Shown in pieces: positions 61,452 to 64,000 of a DNA stretch of 64,000 nt (position 1 is its first letter; every line of letters begins with the position of its first letter). The translations under genes were made by a program, and so were the position numbers. Source of the DNA: Acanthochlamys bracteata (lineage: Eukaryota; Streptophyta; Magnoliopsida; Pandanales; Velloziaceae); the NCBI GenBank assembly GCA_019914995.1, contig CM034133.1, positions 8,450,495-8,514,494 of the forward strand, written 5' to 3'. Under the pieces are notes generated by a model. It worked only from the letters and a program-made list of their open reading frames with translations. It was not told the origin of the DNA and searched no databases.

Positions 61452-63859
61452 TCAGGTTTTGCTTTTCCTCTTACGTCTCAGTGATGGCATAGCCCTAAGG
61501 CTCATGTTGATTTCATTCTTTTCCTCGTGCTCGTCTTCATCTAGGAAATTAGGCAAAGGATCTTCCTTACCTTCTTCAATTTCACTCGAAAACTTGCTCC
61601 TTGAGTAAGCGTCAAGAGAAGTCCTAACTGTAACAACCGATGAGCTTCCAGCTGGCTGGCTAGCACTGCCTGCGCCATGATCATCATCGCCTTCGTCTAC
61701 TACACAGAACCCTCCTCCATTAACAAGACAGTCACTTGTATCTATATCTTTAATGTTACTTTCTGTTTGCTCAACTGTAACATCGGATTCACCGTTTCGA
61801 CACAGCACAAACTGGCTAGGACTATCAACACCATCATGCTTTTCACTATCATCTATACAAAACCCACCCCCACTGTGAAGACAGTCCAATAAATTGGTTT
61901 CAAGATTTGAACGTTCCACTTCTACAGCAGTTGAAACATGACGAACATCACCTTCATCAGGCCTGCCTACAGTTTCTTGATTGTCTGCAACTTTATTAGA
62001 GACATCTTTTTCAAAGGAATCAGATAAATTGTGAAAAGTGTCATCATCCATCTGTTCTTCTGCATATTTAACATGCTTACGTTGTCGTGTGGACTGCAAA
62101 CAAACATCATACATGAATGCAAGACTTAAAGAGTGTCAAAAGTTAAAACCACACCAAACATATTATGCTGCTTACCCTACGCAGCTCAGAGTTTTCTTTT
62201 AAGCTCCTAGAAATGTCTCCCCTTCGATCCAAATCATCCTCATGGGTAGAAACCTCCTCGGATTCACTAACACTGAGTCCTGGCTCTTCCTGTTTTTTTC
62301 TCTTTCCCCTTCCTCTCTCCGTGGTTCCTCCTCTCCCTCCTCTTCCTCTCCCCTTTCCTTGCACATCACCACCAAAACTACTTTTACCTTTCTTCCTAGT
62401 TTGAGCCATGCTAATTGATTCTCCAGCATTATCCTTTCCCTGTGTTCCTTCTGTGCCTGATGGCTCTGCAGCATTTAGCTTTCTTTTCCTAGATGCAGAG
62501 CCTTCCACATCCACCACCAACTCTGACGAGGTAGAGCCTGTAATACCTTTCACAGCTTTCTTAATTCTCTGACTCCGGATTTTTGCAAACCTCTCATTGA
62601 ATGAATAGAAAGCCTCAAGACGTAGCTGGGTCTGTAATAAGAATGAAGCAGCTCAATTAAAAGAACGAAAAACTCCACTTCCAAGCATACTAACATAACA
62701 GAACATCCCCACGAAAGTAAATGCGTAACATCAAAAGACGCGTCAGAAAAAATAAATGATGATCAAGATTCAAGACGTGATCCTGAAAATTTAATAAGAT
62801 TTTGTTTCTTAAAAGTCCACCAAACTTTACAAAATAGTCACAATCTGGAAACCATTTTCTTCAGAAAGCTACCAATTAATTTCACTAGGGATAAAAGGCA
62901 ACTTGGTTTATCAATAAGAATATTAGAAGCTGTTATTCTTATTAGAATGGGATTGAAAATGTAAGTAGACTTTTCAAGAAATCTTTACCAAATTGGATTA
63001 AATGTACTGCCAAATGCCTTATAGCCTGAATATGGCCTTGTTGTGTATATACTTTGGTCGATATAGTGTTGCTTCCACACCTACAGCGATAAAGTCTGGC
63101 CACTCAGAATCCTTACTCCATATAGGGTGCATGCAACCTGAACCTTCTACCCAAGATTGCAGTCAAGTTTCACCTTGGACATCCCCCAGCATTTACATCA
63201 AGGCTGCCAGGAGCAGAGCCAGTATTCAAATTTGGGGGGAGAGTAGAATTTTTGAGTCAGGGTGGCCAATAAACCCCCATGAACGGTATGGTGCAGAAGG
63301 ATTAGAGGTGGCAAAAATGCCAAAGGCAGCGACATCACCAGTCTAAGATTCCAACATAATTCCTGTCCACCATGATAGTTAAGTAACCTATTCATGCTAA
63401 TTCCAGGAACCACAGGGAATAAGTAATACTGATGAGTTTTTTCCCATCAAAGCCTATGAGCAAGCAAGTATTCCTCGGGTAAGGTTCTAGAGTATATCTA
63501 TAACAACGCAAAACATGGAGAGATGCTGTCAAAGGCTGCGCACAATATCCAGACTCTACAAGCCTCAGACACAATTGGCCACTTCCAGCAGCCTTGCTGG
63601 TCAAAAAACCACATGTTTAAACTAAAACTTCTTAGAACCATTTGATGGAGATTAGATAACTAGTTGCAAAACAAGTAAACAAGGTGTTTGGAGGGTAGCT
63701 AGGAGTATATTAAAACAACTATCGACTTACATAAACACAAGAGCTTTTTGCCACATAGTTAGGAGGAAAGTCACCTCATGCTTGGTGTACTCCTTTAAAA
63801 CTGGTATAAGAAGTTCATCAGCCTTCTGACCATTCCACCCAAATCGCTCCCAACACAAC
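61452..63859 (-). CDS. UVH3: DNA repair endonuclease UVH3/XPG, C-terminal part (gene continues past right edge)
   Basis: XPG makes the 3' incision in nucleotide excision repair. Only its last three coding exons are inside: 63859-63775, 62631-62176 and 62093-61452 (minus), about 393 residues; the nuclease N and I domains lie beyond 64000. Seen: [20 protein letters not shown] and KEYTKHE joined to [20 protein letters not shown], the conserved end of the XPG I-region. Then come a basic tail ([20 protein letters not shown]), [10 protein letters not shown], acidic stretches, and a terminal RRKRKSKT nuclear-signal-like end. Two copies of a DCL-x2-GGGFC motif occur in the last exon. The first exon starts in phase 2, so an upstream exon must exist. 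Intron 62632-63774 is 1143 bp. Confidence 0.9.
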
Positions 63860-64000
63860 CTATAATTAAAACTTGATTAGTGAAAGCAGTATTTGTTCTA
63901 ACACACAACTGAAGAATATCAACTGCCGAAGTTGCCATATGCCACTTCATAATGGCTCAACCTTTCTCGAAGAAAATTAAATTGATAAGTTCATCCAACA

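Noticed and set aside
62143..62553. Separate small basic protein starting MKGITG
   Set aside because: The first codon is GTG, and the stretch is an internal exon of UVH3/XPG, bounded by splice sites at 62631 and 62176.
63002..63346. Open frame of 114 codons on the plus strand
   Set aside because: It lies in a UVH3 intron and has no recognisable domain; probably chance or transposon-derived.

Overview
This window is ordinary-looking nuclear DNA of a flowering plant, most likely a eudicot. It is AT-rich, and its genes are split by GT-AG introns of about 80 bp to 2 kb. All recognised proteins are plant orthologues: MYB103, RH58, PRXIIF, EFFECTOR OF TRANSCRIPTION, UVH3/XPG. The spaces between genes are filled with very AT-rich MITE-like relics. 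The species cannot be named from the sequence. No operons, CRISPR arrays, rRNA genes or intact tRNA genes were seen.

Layout, left to right. (1) 1-2631: AT-rich intergenic DNA with a tRNA-like, A-tailed SINE-type end. (2) 2632-10542 (+): SAE2, the catalytic subunit of the SUMO E1 enzyme, 11 exons, 637 aa. (3) 12773-16006 (+): LOG2-like RING E3 ligase, 3 exons, 374 aa. (4) About 16440-16920: decayed 5' piece of a PPR gene. (5) 20967-22202 (+): R2R3-MYB MYB103, 3 exons, 310 aa. (6) 22785-23190: foldback MITE inside a (TA)n tract. (7) 23658-26541: ruined Ty1/copia element lying antisense. (8) 27346-30970 (-): CCT4 chaperonin subunit, 2 exons, 536 aa, divergent from (9) 31696-38932 (+): RH58 DEAD-box helicase, 10 exons, 481 aa. 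(10) 39477-43361 (-): mitochondrial peroxiredoxin IIF, 5 exons, 195 aa, with a PIF/Harbinger-like element in its last intron. (11) 43362-46788: MITE-rich DNA including a 347-bp tandem duplication. (12) 46789-50072 (-): EFFECTOR OF TRANSCRIPTION, 3 exons, 503 aa. (13) 50073-59725: gene-poor block with a hAT-type element bearing a perfect 8-bp target duplication, one copy of a 748-bp dispersed repeat, and a decayed TGCG-rich repeat zone. (14) 59726-60788 (+): seed-type short-chain dehydrogenase, 3 exons, 293 aa. (15) 61452-63859 (-): the last three coding exons of UVH3/XPG, which runs off the right edge.

The genes are unrelated housekeeping or developmental genes: SUMOylation, ubiquitination, secondary-wall transcription, protein folding, organellar RNA, redox, hormone-linked repression, seed metabolism and nucleotide excision repair. 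They do not form a pathway. CCT4 and RH58 share a 725-bp divergent promoter region with GGCCCA (site II) motifs. PRXIIF has three more such motifs upstream. The dehydrogenase promoter carries ABA- and seed-type boxes.

I found no convincing new biological system. The most informative non-genic signals are the paired 748-bp repeats (11215-11963 and, inverted, 52302-53049), the transposon insertions with readable target duplications, the copia ruin, and the decayed repeat zone at 51480-56030. Exon limits were worked out by hand from splice consensus, reading frame and family alignment from memory. In every complete gene the exon lengths sum to an intact frame.
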